The notes below the pieces were generated by a model. It ran no database searches. It saw nothing but the letters and a program-made list of their open reading frames with translations, and was not told where the DNA came from. The translations under genes and the position numbers were made by a program. This document shows, piece after piece, positions 12,847 through 18,941 of a stretch of 25,267 bases of DNA. Source of the DNA: a virus; IMG/VR virus record IMGVR_UViG_3300035670_001164, positions 1 through 25,267 of that record. One strand, given 5' to 3'. Position 1 is the stretch's first letter, and the number at the start of each line of letters is the position of its first letter.

Positions 12847-13349
12847 GGAGCAGAGAAGAACACTCCAGTAATCACCAGTCGAGATCCGTTCTGAATATGA
12901 GCCGCAATGCTCTGAGCATTACCGTTTTCGTAGTGATACACTTCAGCGTAATTTGCTCCAGCAGGAATCAAAGCCTCAACCTCAGTCTTAGCTGCTGATG
13001 CAAGATTGTTAGACCAAATCTCAGCGCAACAACCGTAGGTTGAAGTTGCTGGAAGACTGATCCGCAGATTGCCGGTCGCTGCTCCAGAGACTCCGGTGAA
13101 TGTTACATCAACAGTGAACCAGCGAAGATTACCGATCTGCGTGTAACGAGCGGAATTGATCGTCTGCGTAAACGTGCGACCACCACCGGAATCAGTAACA
13201 GTCGGGACATAAGCGGTCGCTGTGTTGAGACCGCTAATCAGCGAATACAATTCGGTGAAGTTGTCGTTCGCTTTGATCCACGACCCACGCAGAGTGTCTC
13301 CGGTATTGTCGTTTGCGGTTGATCCGGTGTTAATGACTTGTTGCGACAT
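12843..13349 (-). CDS. Tail fibre-like protein with TANDNTGDTLR motif
   Basis: 168 aa. The N-terminus INTGSTANDNTGDTLRGSWI continuing into KANDNFTELY is a well-known phage tail-fibre or neck-attachment motif (T-A-N-D-x-T-G-D-x-L-R-x-A-x-x-K-x-N-x-N-F-x-E-L). The rest is beta-rich (RTFTQTINSARYTQIGNLRW, FTVDVTFTGVSGAATGNLRI) and ends with HIQNGSRLVITGVFFSAP, similar to fibre C-terminal domains. It could be a short fibre binding the host surface. The ATG comes one base after the lipoprotein stop (TTGATATG). It lies apart from the other tail genes, next to the lysis block. Confidence 0.75.
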   Translation of the reverse strand: MSQQVINTGSTANDNTGDTLRGSWIKANDNFTELYSLISGLNTATAYVPTVTDSGGGRTFTQTINSARYTQIGNLRWFTVDVTFTGVSGAATGNLRISLPATSTYGCCAEIWSNNLASAAKTEVEALIPAGANYAEVYHYENGNAQSIAAHIQNGSRLVITGVFFSAP

Positions 13350-13350
13350 A

Positions 13351-13581
13351 TCAATCCTTTGGCAATGCGTACCAACCTTCCGCGAGCGTTATACGGTTGC
13401 TAGAGCGCACAGAAACTCCGTCCGCACCTTTGACCCACACTCGCGCTTTAACGCTCTCAGCAAGCCGTACCGGCTCACCGCTTGGGACCATAACAACGCG
13501 AGTCCCACAGCCACAACTACCCACCAGCGCGGTCAATGCGATCCAGAAGCTTTTCTTTAAGCTCTTTGTCTGGTTTTGCAT
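13351..13581 (-). CDS. Small lipoprotein, outer-membrane spanin candidate
   Basis: 76 aa from the ATG at 13581; a TTG two codons earlier is possible. The N-terminus is basic (KSLKK), then hydrophobic (FWIALTALV) and ends in V-G-S-C, a lipobox with acceptor C23, so the mature protein would be lipid-anchored. The mature part (RVVMVPSGEPVRLAESVKA... LAEGWYALP) is a short strand-rich form seen in several small phage lipoproteins. The first 65 bp overlap the 47-aa gene in another frame, as Rz1 genes do with Rz. With the holin-like genes upstream this suggests a lysis role, but a matching inner-membrane spanin is not obvious. Confidence 0.7.
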   Translation of the reverse strand: MQNQTKSLKKSFWIALTALVGSCGCGTRVVMVPSGEPVRLAESVKARVWVKGADGVSVRSSNRITLAEGWYALPKD

Positions 13582-13660
13582 CTTCAACAGTCGGTGGGGT
13601 TTTAGCCAGACCAGTCAGCCACTTCAAAAGAGCGGCGACGATCTGCTCGATGATGTTCAC
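13517..13660 (-). CDS. 47-aa lysis-cassette small protein
   Basis: 47 aa from a GTG that overlaps the previous stop as GTGA. It starts with an amphipathic or weakly hydrophobic helix (NIIEQIVAALLKWLTGLA), then a short Pro/Thr linker (KTPPTVED) and a charged helix (DKELKEKLLDRIDRAGG). The form, a membrane-touching N-terminal helix and a charged tail, could suit a very small inner-membrane partner of the overlapping lipoprotein, but the first helix contains E and K and may not span a membrane. The four-way chain of overlaps supports that it is translated. Confidence 0.6.
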   Translation of the reverse strand: MNIIEQIVAALLKWLTGLAKTPPTVEDAKPDKELKEKLLDRIDRAGG

Positions 13661-13836
13661 TGCGGTTTCTTCTCAGCGTCTTTGGCAGCGATCAAACCAA
13701 ATCCAACAGTCACAGCAGCAACGGTTGCGGTGAGGTCAATGTTGGTCGAAGGATCGCCGTCGAACAGTGCTTTGAGCGCACCGCCAACAGCGACCATGAT
13801 TGCACCGATTCCAGCGGCAGTAGTTTTCCAGTTCAT
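13657..13836 (-). CDS. Holin-like protein, 59 aa
   Basis: 59 aa, ATGA overlap with the upstream gene. Two hydrophobic segments are visible: TTAAGIGAIMVAVGGALKAL (5-24) and LTATVAAVTVGFGLIAAK (35-52), joined by the short polar turn FDGDPSTN, and the end is charged (KDAEKKPQ). M-N-W-K-T-T-x-A-G-I followed by A-L-x-D-G-D-P and G-L-I-A-A-K-D is a common form of small phage membrane proteins found in lysis cassettes and often called holin-like. Two spans with both ends on one side would make a class II holin topology. No experimental link to lysis can be seen from sequence. Confidence 0.7.
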   Translation of the reverse strand: MNWKTTAAGIGAIMVAVGGALKALFDGDPSTNIDLTATVAAVTVGFGLIAAKDAEKKPQ

Positions 13837-14003
13837 TTCTTAATGGCTTTGTAAAGACCGATTGCGGCGGCAATAAAGGCCAACACAGCGGCTCCGAGTT
13901 GAAACCACTGTGTTAGCTGCGGAATGAATGAAACCGCACCAGCAGCGGCAGCGGTCGCTAGAGAGATTCCAACTCCACTGCTGTTGTTGGTATCGGTTTG
14001 CAT
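13833..14003 (-). CDS. Small membrane protein, possible holin/antiholin
   Basis: 56 aa, ATG sharing a base with the upstream TAA (TAATG). A Ser/Asn-rich start (MQTDTNNSSG) leads into a moderately hydrophobic Ala-rich part (ISLATAAAAGAVSFIP) and a stronger segment (LGAAVLAFIAAAIGLY, 37-52), ending in a basic KAIKK tail. One or two membrane segments are likely. It is followed directly by the 59-aa holin-like gene, so the two may act as holin and partner. It is too short for a family assignment. Confidence 0.65.
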   Translation of the reverse strand: MQTDTNNSSGVGISLATAAAAGAVSFIPQLTQWFQLGAAVLAFIAAAIGLYKAIKK

Positions 14004-14155
14004 TACTCGGATTTAGGTTGGGCGGCGTTGACGATGAGATCGACCAGCGGCAAAGCAACTTTGGCGTTTTGAATGCCACCGGCTTTAACCGCAATATCAA
14101 TGAGTTGCAGGAGTCCGTTGGCTTGCTCTTGAGTCAGCTTGATAGTGATTTCCAT
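14003..14155 (-). CDS. 50-aa conserved phage protein
   Basis: 50 aa: MEITIKLTQEQANGLLQLI, then DIAVKAGGIQNAKVALPLVD and a short end. The ATG follows the upstream stop after one base (TAATATG), and the stop overlaps the next start. It consists of a strand and two amphipathic helices with A-V-K-A-G-G at the turn, a pattern found in other small phage proteins next to lysis or tail fibre genes. No function is known. It is not hydrophobic enough to be a membrane protein. Confidence 0.65.
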   Translation of the reverse strand: MEITIKLTQEQANGLLQLIDIAVKAGGIQNAKVALPLVDLIVNAAQPKSE

Positions 14156-14156
14156 A

Positions 14157-14543
14157 TTAGGCGACCACAGCTTCAACGACCGGAGCTTCAACGTCAACAA
14201 CCGGCGGCACCCACGGCAGCGGCAGCGCAACCACGGGCGGGTTGATCTGCTCGGCGATTTGGATGACCACGTTGGCTTCGATAGCCGTCTGATTGACGCC
14301 ATTGCTGAAGCACCAGCCCAACACTTGCGCTTCGGTCAGATCAGGATACGGCGTGAAGTTCTCGCTGGGAGGCGCGAACGACGCGCTGCCGTAGCAGGTT
14401 CCGCTGTAGGTCTTCGCGTCGTCGCCGGTGCCGGTGGTTTCGGTGCCGTTGCAACGCCAGTCGGCGGTGATGACGACATCGGTGAGCGAGCCTTCGGTCG
14501 GCTTGACCAACAGGCGTTCGATGATCCAGTTGATGGTAATCAT
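14157..14543 (-). CDS. DUF7936-like phage protein
   Basis: 128 aa. The N-terminal part matches a pattern often seen beside phage tail-fibre genes: INWIIERLLVKPTEGSLTDV, V-V-I-T-A-D-W-R-C-N-G-T, a short G-S-A-S-F strand, then F-T-P-Y-P-D-L-T-E-A-Q-V-L-G-W near 83-97 and a helix ending INPPVVALPLPW. I assign it to the DUF7936-type group from memory of this layout. The C-terminal 20 residues are Pro/Val repeats (VPPVVDVEAPVVEAVVA). Function unknown; probably a virion or fibre-associated protein. The DNA looks richer in G and C than the neighbouring genes. Confidence 0.75.
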   Translation of the reverse strand: MITINWIIERLLVKPTEGSLTDVVITADWRCNGTETTGTGDDAKTYSGTCYGSASFAPPSENFTPYPDLTEAQVLGWCFSNGVNQTAIEANVVIQIAEQINPPVVALPLPWVPPVVDVEAPVVEAVVA

Positions 14544-14554
14544 GGTGGTATGGA
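14544..14554 (-). promoter_or_regulatory. 11-nt G-less leader
   Basis: TCCATACCACC lies between the fibre gene TAA and the ATG of the 128-aa gene. It has no G and no Shine-Dalgarno sequence. Confidence 0.5.
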
Positions 14555-16117
14555 TTAGGCTTCCAGAGCGGCAACACGAGTGCGGAGTGATTGAATTTCG
14601 GCAATCAGCAGAGGGACAAACGATGAGACATCCATTTGCTGATACCTTGGATTGCCATCAACATCGACAGCATCCTTTTCTCCAGTGACGGCATAAGGAG
14701 CGACAGTTTGAGCTTCATGGGCGACAAGCATGGGACGTTCAACCGTCGCGCCCTTCATCTTGCCGATGTACACCTTCAAAGAATCAATAACAGATCCGCT
14801 GTTTGAAACAGGTCCGATGATATCCTTGGCTCGGTAATCGGATGTCGTGTTGTAAGCGACAAGACCACCAGAGCGGTTGTAGCTGATAGAACCACGGCTG
14901 GTGACTGAAGCCTCTGTGTCAAAGTCGATGAAAATGTTGTTACCAGTTGTGGCGGTATGCCAAACATTGACGGCTTCAACCGTGGCGGCACCAGTGCTTT
15001 GAAGCGCAGCAGCAACAGTTCCAACAACGGAAAGTCGCCGAGATGAGGCTATCAAAGCACTCGTCGTCCCCACCAACAGATTCCCGCTCGCGTCGAGCGT
15101 CATCGCTTGGGTAGGAGTGAAGACTCCGCCAGCCGAACCAGAAACAGCATTGTACCACTTATGGACTCCATCTTCGATTCCATAAATACCAGCAGAACCA
15201 GCGTTTCCGTAAGACCACTCAGGTCCGCTGTTGTACTTCAGTACAGCGTTTCCAGAGAAATAGGTATTTTCAGCACTGCTCAACCCTGCGGTTGAAACGA
15301 ATAAACCGCATCCCACCTTTCCGATTTCAAATGTTTTGTAGAAACCAGTTCCACCAGCACTCGGCGTAACCCCCACGCCGACGTTGCCGGAGGAGTCGAT
15401 GGTCAGACGAGTTCCTCCGCTATTGGCAAACAAAAACTGCCCAGCGCTGCTTCCGATAGAAAATGTATGGATGGCACCATCGTTTGATCCATCACTTGTG
15501 GCGGTCAACGTGAGTTGTCTGGCTGAATAACCACCACGGAAATAGGCTGTTCCAAGAGTGGCTTGATAAACATCCAGCTTCGCACTCGGAGAAGTCCCCA
15601 CACCCAGCCCCGTGGAGTTCAGACGCATGGCTTCGGAGCCGCCGACGTACCAGATTGCAGTTCCATCGGAAGCGATGGTGTATTTGTCAGAATACCCAGA
15701 ACCGGGAGTCTGAATTGCAAAAGTTCCGTTGGTAGAACCAAGATAAGAGAATGATCCGCTTGCGTCTTGAATTCCAATAAATGCACTGTTTGATCCTGTT
15801 CGCTTAAAAAGAGCAATGGTTCCTGAGGCTGAAACAACGTCAAACGGATTCGCAGGACTCGCCGTCCCAATGCCCACCCGATTGTTCGCCGCATCCACAA
15901 ACAAGGTGTTCGTGTCCACCGTCAGATCGCCGGTGATGGTGGCGGAGGCGAGGGTGGCGGTGGGACTGGTAGCAAGAAGCTGGTTGAGAGTGACTTTCTT
16001 CGTCGTTCCAGTCGCAGCCATCGACGTATCCGAAAGATCCACAATGACCAACGGATCATTTGCCGGATCGGTGGAAGTCGAGATCGACGTTAGTGCTGTA
16101 ATCTTAGAGTCTGGCAT
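14555..16117 (-). CDS. Tail fibre/spike with S74 intramolecular chaperone domain
   Basis: 520 aa. The N-terminus (PDSKITALTSISTSTDPAND) is a head- or tail-attachment segment found in many fibres. The middle has repeated stretches such as NRVGIGTASPA, GLGVGTSPSA and NVGVGVTPSA, common in trimeric fibres. The C-terminal 95 residues are a peptidase S74 chaperone: TSDYRAKDI carries the Ser/Lys pair (about S426 and K431) for self-cleavage, and the end is a coiled coil (LLIAEIQSLRTRVAALEA). The domain guides trimer folding and is then cut off. It is likely the main receptor-binding fibre. It follows the 52-aa gene after 12 nt without an SD. Confidence 0.9.
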   Translation of the reverse strand: MPDSKITALTSISTSTDPANDPLVIVDLSDTSMAATGTTKKVTLNQLLATSPTATLASATITGDLTVDTNTLFVDAANNRVGIGTASPANPFDVVSASGTIALFKRTGSNSAFIGIQDASGSFSYLGSTNGTFAIQTPGSGYSDKYTIASDGTAIWYVGGSEAMRLNSTGLGVGTSPSAKLDVYQATLGTAYFRGGYSARQLTLTATSDGSNDGAIHTFSIGSSAGQFLFANSGGTRLTIDSSGNVGVGVTPSAGGTGFYKTFEIGKVGCGLFVSTAGLSSAENTYFSGNAVLKYNSGPEWSYGNAGSAGIYGIEDGVHKWYNAVSGSAGGVFTPTQAMTLDASGNLLVGTTSALIASSRRLSVVGTVAAALQSTGAATVEAVNVWHTATTGNNIFIDFDTEASVTSRGSISYNRSGGLVAYNTTSDYRAKDIIGPVSNSGSVIDSLKVYIGKMKGATVERPMLVAHEAQTVAPYAVTGEKDAVDVDGNPRYQQMDVSSFVPLLIAEIQSLRTRVAALEA

Positions 16118-16129
16118 GAGTCGAGAGCG

Positions 16130-16288
16130 TTAGTCGGTTGAGAGTGAGAAAATGATCTTTGAAGTTCCGTCTTCTTGAAGAACGAATGAAGTGCCGTCCT
16201 CTTGCATCATCCAGCGGTCCATAGCTGGATAGATCACCTCAATGACATCATCCGATGTCGAGAGATTGAGTGACAGCGCGAGCGTCAT
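16130..16288 (-). CDS. 52-aa protein with duplicated QEDGTS motif
   Basis: 52 aa, ATG one base after the previous stop. The sequence ends with a near-tandem duplication, MMQEDGTSFV followed by LQEDGTSKII. Before it lies a short region (SLNLSTSDDVIEVIYPAMDR). The duplicated L/M-Q-E-D-G-T-S unit resembles short repeats at the ends of phage fibre or connector proteins and is also found in the 151-aa connector candidate. It sits directly before the S74 fibre gene and may be an attachment or trimer-forming element. It is short, but its junctions are tidy and in keeping with the operon. Confidence 0.6.
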   Translation of the reverse strand: MTLALSLNLSTSDDVIEVIYPAMDRWMMQEDGTSFVLQEDGTSKIIFSLSTD

Positions 16289-16289
16289 T

Positions 16290-16550
16290 TTATGGGCGAG
16301 CGAAGTATGCGATCACCGCTCCACTCGCAAGTTGGAAGCTGGAGATCTTGCCAACAATCGTGAAGCCAGCGGGAATGGTCGTCCCACTCCAAGTGCCAGA
16401 GATTCCCTGACCGCTAAGTGAAGTGAAGACGGCAGCGGACACAATCTGCAACGCAATGTATCCAGAAGATTGTGCGGCAGTATTGGTGACCAGAGTGAAC
16501 CCCTGATGACCCATCGAATCCTGCGTTGCAATATCGGTTTGAACGGCCAT
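16290..16550 (-). CDS. 86-aa small structural protein candidate
   Basis: 86 aa, beginning MAVQTDIATQDSMGHQGFTL and continuing with beta-strand segments (YIALQIVSAAVFTSL, IPAGFTIVGKISSFQL) to SGAVIAYFARP. The I-P-A-G-x-x-I-x-G-x-I-x-S-F-x-L-x-S-G-x-V-x-A-Y pattern occurs in small phage proteins near capsid or fibre genes. It has its own A/C-rich leader after a hairpin. It could be a head decoration or fibre-linked protein. No family is certain. Confidence 0.65.
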   Translation of the reverse strand: MAVQTDIATQDSMGHQGFTLVTNTAAQSSGYIALQIVSAAVFTSLSGQGISGTWSGTTIPAGFTIVGKISSFQLASGAVIAYFARP

Positions 16551-16611
16551 TTTGTTTTTCGGTTAGAGGGGAGGTCACCGGAACTTTCCAGCAACCTCCC
16601 CAATTTTACGG
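16551..16611 (-). promoter_or_regulatory. Intergenic hairpin and A/C-rich leader
   Basis: An 8-bp perfect stem (16568-16575 with 16594-16601, ggggaggt/acctcccc) encloses 18 bases that hold an inner ggaa/ttcc pairing. On the minus strand it is followed by the leader TCTAACCGAAAAACAAA just before the ATG of the 86-aa gene, with no U-run after it. It could stabilise the capsid-gene mRNA 3' end, slow transcription, or affect translation of the gene below. It is not a standard intrinsic terminator. Confidence 0.6.
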
Positions 16612-16788
16612 TTAACCTTTACGAACTTTCGGTGCTAAGGCCCCCTGAATCCACAGTACGAGTTTGCCTCCCTCAGGAACAGAAGCAGTGTTGAAATTAG
16701 TGCGTTGGAGATCCGCGCTAATCTCGGGACCAGATACCAGCTTAGTCTTGCCGGTCTTGTCCACTGCTATGGTGGTTGCGATACGCAT
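16612..16788 (-). CDS. 58-aa protein after the capsid gene
   Basis: 58 aa: MRIATTIAVDKTGKTKLVSG, then an AV/LV strand region (PEGGKLVLWIQGALAPKVRKG). The ATG is preceded by a canonical AAGGAT within a 12-bp palindrome, so it has one of the few clear Shine-Dalgarno sequences in the window. It follows the capsid stop by 11 nt. The sequence is basic and strand-rich; it may be a head decoration, cement or head-completion protein, by analogy with the lambda order in which small head proteins follow the protease. No family can be named. Confidence 0.65.
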   Translation of the reverse strand: MRIATTIAVDKTGKTKLVSGPEISADLQRTNFNTASVPEGGKLVLWIQGALAPKVRKG

Positions 16789-16800
16789 ATCCTTAAGGAT
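16789..16800 (-). promoter_or_regulatory. 12-bp palindrome carrying an SD sequence
   Basis: atccttaaggat is a perfect palindrome placed between the capsid-gene stop and the next ATG. Its minus-strand half AAGGAT gives an SD close to the ATG, while the other half could pair with it. Confidence 0.6.
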
Positions 16801-18941
16801 TAAGCGGTGATGAGAACCTCAGCTTGCGTCTTATCGCCAGCCGCGACACCAAACATGATGTCGTATGAAGCCATATGGCTACGGGTCGCACGGCTGTACC
16901 AGACCGACAGCAAGACCGACAGACCATTCTGGCTCTCAACAGTGCGCTGCTCAACAAACTCACCAGCAATCATTCCAACCGGAAGACCGGAGGCAATAGC
17001 GATAGCATCACGTCCGCAGACGAAGCCAGCAGTGTTGGCAATCGCACCAGTCCAGTCGTTCTGCTCAAAGATTCCCTCAAAGCCAAACAAGCCGTTGTTC
17101 AACGGACCATAACGAGCATCAGGGAAGGTGTTGGCAGCGGCAGAGAACTGCAAGCGAGCCAGATGTCCACCGTCCAACAGAAGCAGCTTCTGGCGATAGT
17201 TCTTAGCGAGAGCCAAGATCGCCGGAATGTCCGAAGTGTCGAAGTTAGCAGCAGTGCCAATCGTAGTTCCAGCACCATAATTAGCAGCCGTCATCACAGC
17301 GGTAATCTTCTTGCTGATACCGAGAGCGAAGACATCAGCAGAACCAGCAGCGAGATCAGCGAGCGCAAACCCCTGATTGAGTTCAGCTTGAGTGACGGTG
17401 AACAGCTTGCTGATCTGGTTAACAGTGACGGCAGTAGCAGCAAGCTCACTATCGTTGCTGGTCTCAAAGTTGGTCGCGTTATCGACCGTAGCAGAAGAAC
17501 CAGCTTGAACGAACTTCTTGACCTGAACGGTGGCTTTCGGACGCAAGTTATCCAGACCAACGTTGCGAGTGAAGTTGCCAACCATCGCCAACTTGGTCCC
17601 CATCTCAGTGATGACAGCATCAGCGAGATAATCGACGACCAGACCAGCGGCAAAGGTGTTGCCGTTCTGGGGAGCGATCAGATTACTCTGACGGAGCAAC
17701 TCAGAATGATTCTCGATCAAGAAGCGACGGCGGTCAGCACCAGCCTTCATCTTCTTGTGCTGCTCCAGCAGCGGGTTGCCGAGGTTCTCAATAACGGGTC
17801 GCACCGGCTCAGGAGCAGGAGCGGCAGCGGGAGCCTTCAGCGAAGCTTCCAGAGCGGAAAGCTTAGCAAGAATCGCGGTGAGATCAACGGAAGCGGCAGG
17901 AGCAGCCGCAGCCGTCACAGTAGTGCTATCGGACATATTTGTGTCGGGTTGTTGTGTTGGTTGCGGCAAAGAAGCTTTGCCATTTTCGCTGACAGCGTTG
18001 TTGCTATCCGCAGAAATCTTGTCGTCAGGAGATTCGTTCTCCTCATTTTCCTCACGCTCCAATTGAGCGTACAAAGCGCGGAACCAATCTCGACCGGCAG
18101 CACCTCCCCAGAGGTTAGCTGCTACGTCAGCCGGTGTATTTGGTTCAGCTTCCAAGAATCGTTCATTGCGACCCCACCAAGCGTTTGCTTTTTCAACCTT
18201 ATCTTCGGTGGGAGCTTCACCAGCAACGAGTGATTCAGCCTCAAGAACCGTCTGCTTCTCAAGACCGTCACCAGCAAGACCTTCAGCGTATTGCTCAAGT
18301 CCGCGACGAAGGTTGTTCTTAACCGTCTCGGGAGCGGTCTTAGTGACAGCGCGAGCATGCCACTTCGCAGCCATCGCAAGCTGTTTGATTTGCTTATCCA
18401 CAAGACCAAAAGCAACCGCTTCAGGAGTGGTAAACCAAGTCTCCGCTTTCATAGCAGCGCGGATTGACTCGGGAGAGCGTCCGGTCTTTTTAGCGTACAC
18501 TCCAACCAAGACCTCAGCGTGTTGGTCGAGAGCGTCAGCCATCTTCCGCATATCTTCGGAAGTACCCGAAGCCATACCGGAAGGATCGTGAATCATCATC
18601 AATGCAGCGTCGGCCATCTCGACCTTATCGCCAGCAAGCGCGATAATCGAAGCAATCGAAGCCGCAATGCCAACGACGCGAGTAGTCACCGGAGCGCGAC
18701 GACCGCGCAACTGGTTGTAAATCGACAACCCATCCCAAACGTTACCACCGGGAGAGTTGATCTCAACCAAGAGCGGACCATTGCCCACTTCGTTGAGAAC
18801 ATCCGAGAACTGCTTGCCAGACAGACCAGAACCGCCAAACCAGTCTTCGCCAATCTGGTCAAAGATCTGAATGGTCGCAGTCTCACCAGCGGAAGCCGCT
18901 GGAGCGTAATACAACCAATCGCTTTTTTTAGTGAAGCTCAT
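16800..18941 (-). CDS. ClpP-like prohead protease fused to major capsid protein
   Basis: 713 aa in one frame. Residues 1-200 form a ClpP/S49-type head maturation protease: VEINSPGGNVWDGLSIYNQL, GIAASIAS with the nucleophile S95, and MMIHDPSG with H118. Residues 210-340 are an acidic and Gln/Pro-rich linker with a Trp-rich insert (NAWWGRN, LWGGAAGRDWF), likely scaffold-like. From about 350 comes an Ala/Pro-rich delta-like helix (LTAILAKLSALEASLKAP) and then the coat domain (NTFAAGLVVDYLADAVITEM, through SHMASYDIMFGVA). The protease would trim the scaffold and start of the coat. An internal Met336 at 17936 could begin a separate coat product. The start overlaps the portal stop as ATGA. Confidence 0.85.
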   Translation of the reverse strand: MSFTKKSDWLYYAPAASAGETATIQIFDQIGEDWFGGSGLSGKQFSDVLNEVGNGPLLVEINSPGGNVWDGLSIYNQLRGRRAPVTTRVVGIAASIASIIALAGDKVEMADAALMMIHDPSGMASGTSEDMRKMADALDQHAEVLVGVYAKKTGRSPESIRAAMKAETWFTTPEAVAFGLVDKQIKQLAMAAKWHARAVTKTAPETVKNNLRRGLEQYAEGLAGDGLEKQTVLEAESLVAGEAPTEDKVEKANAWWGRNERFLEAEPNTPADVAANLWGGAAGRDWFRALYAQLEREENEENESPDDKISADSNNAVSENGKASLPQPTQQPDTNMSDSTTVTAAAAPAASVDLTAILAKLSALEASLKAPAAAPAPEPVRPVIENLGNPLLEQHKKMKAGADRRRFLIENHSELLRQSNLIAPQNGNTFAAGLVVDYLADAVITEMGTKLAMVGNFTRNVGLDNLRPKATVQVKKFVQAGSSATVDNATNFETSNDSELAATAVTVNQISKLFTVTQAELNQGFALADLAAGSADVFALGISKKITAVMTAANYGAGTTIGTAANFDTSDIPAILALAKNYRQKLLLLDGGHLARLQFSAAANTFPDARYGPLNNGLFGFEGIFEQNDWTGAIANTAGFVCGRDAIAIASGLPVGMIAGEFVEQRTVESQNGLSVLLSVWYSRATRSHMASYDIMFGVAAGDKTQAEVLITA
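17937..17963 (-). promoter_or_regulatory. Possible internal translation start leader
   Basis: The 27 bases before the ATG of Met336 contain only one G (CAACCAACACAACAACCCGA and ACACAAAT), like the G-poor leaders before other genes of this phage. The encoded residues QPTQQPDTN need few G, so composition alone is weak support. Confidence 0.35.

Noticed and set aside
16568-16601. Intrinsic terminator
   Set aside because: The stem is strong but no U-run follows it on the minus strand, so it is listed as a hairpin only.
16875-18233. Long 452-codon open frame on the plus strand opposite the capsid gene
   Set aside because: It is antisense to a clear protease/capsid gene, is Ser/Arg-rich without domain features, and no other plus-strand gene is present. 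It is a by-product of codon use on the other strand.
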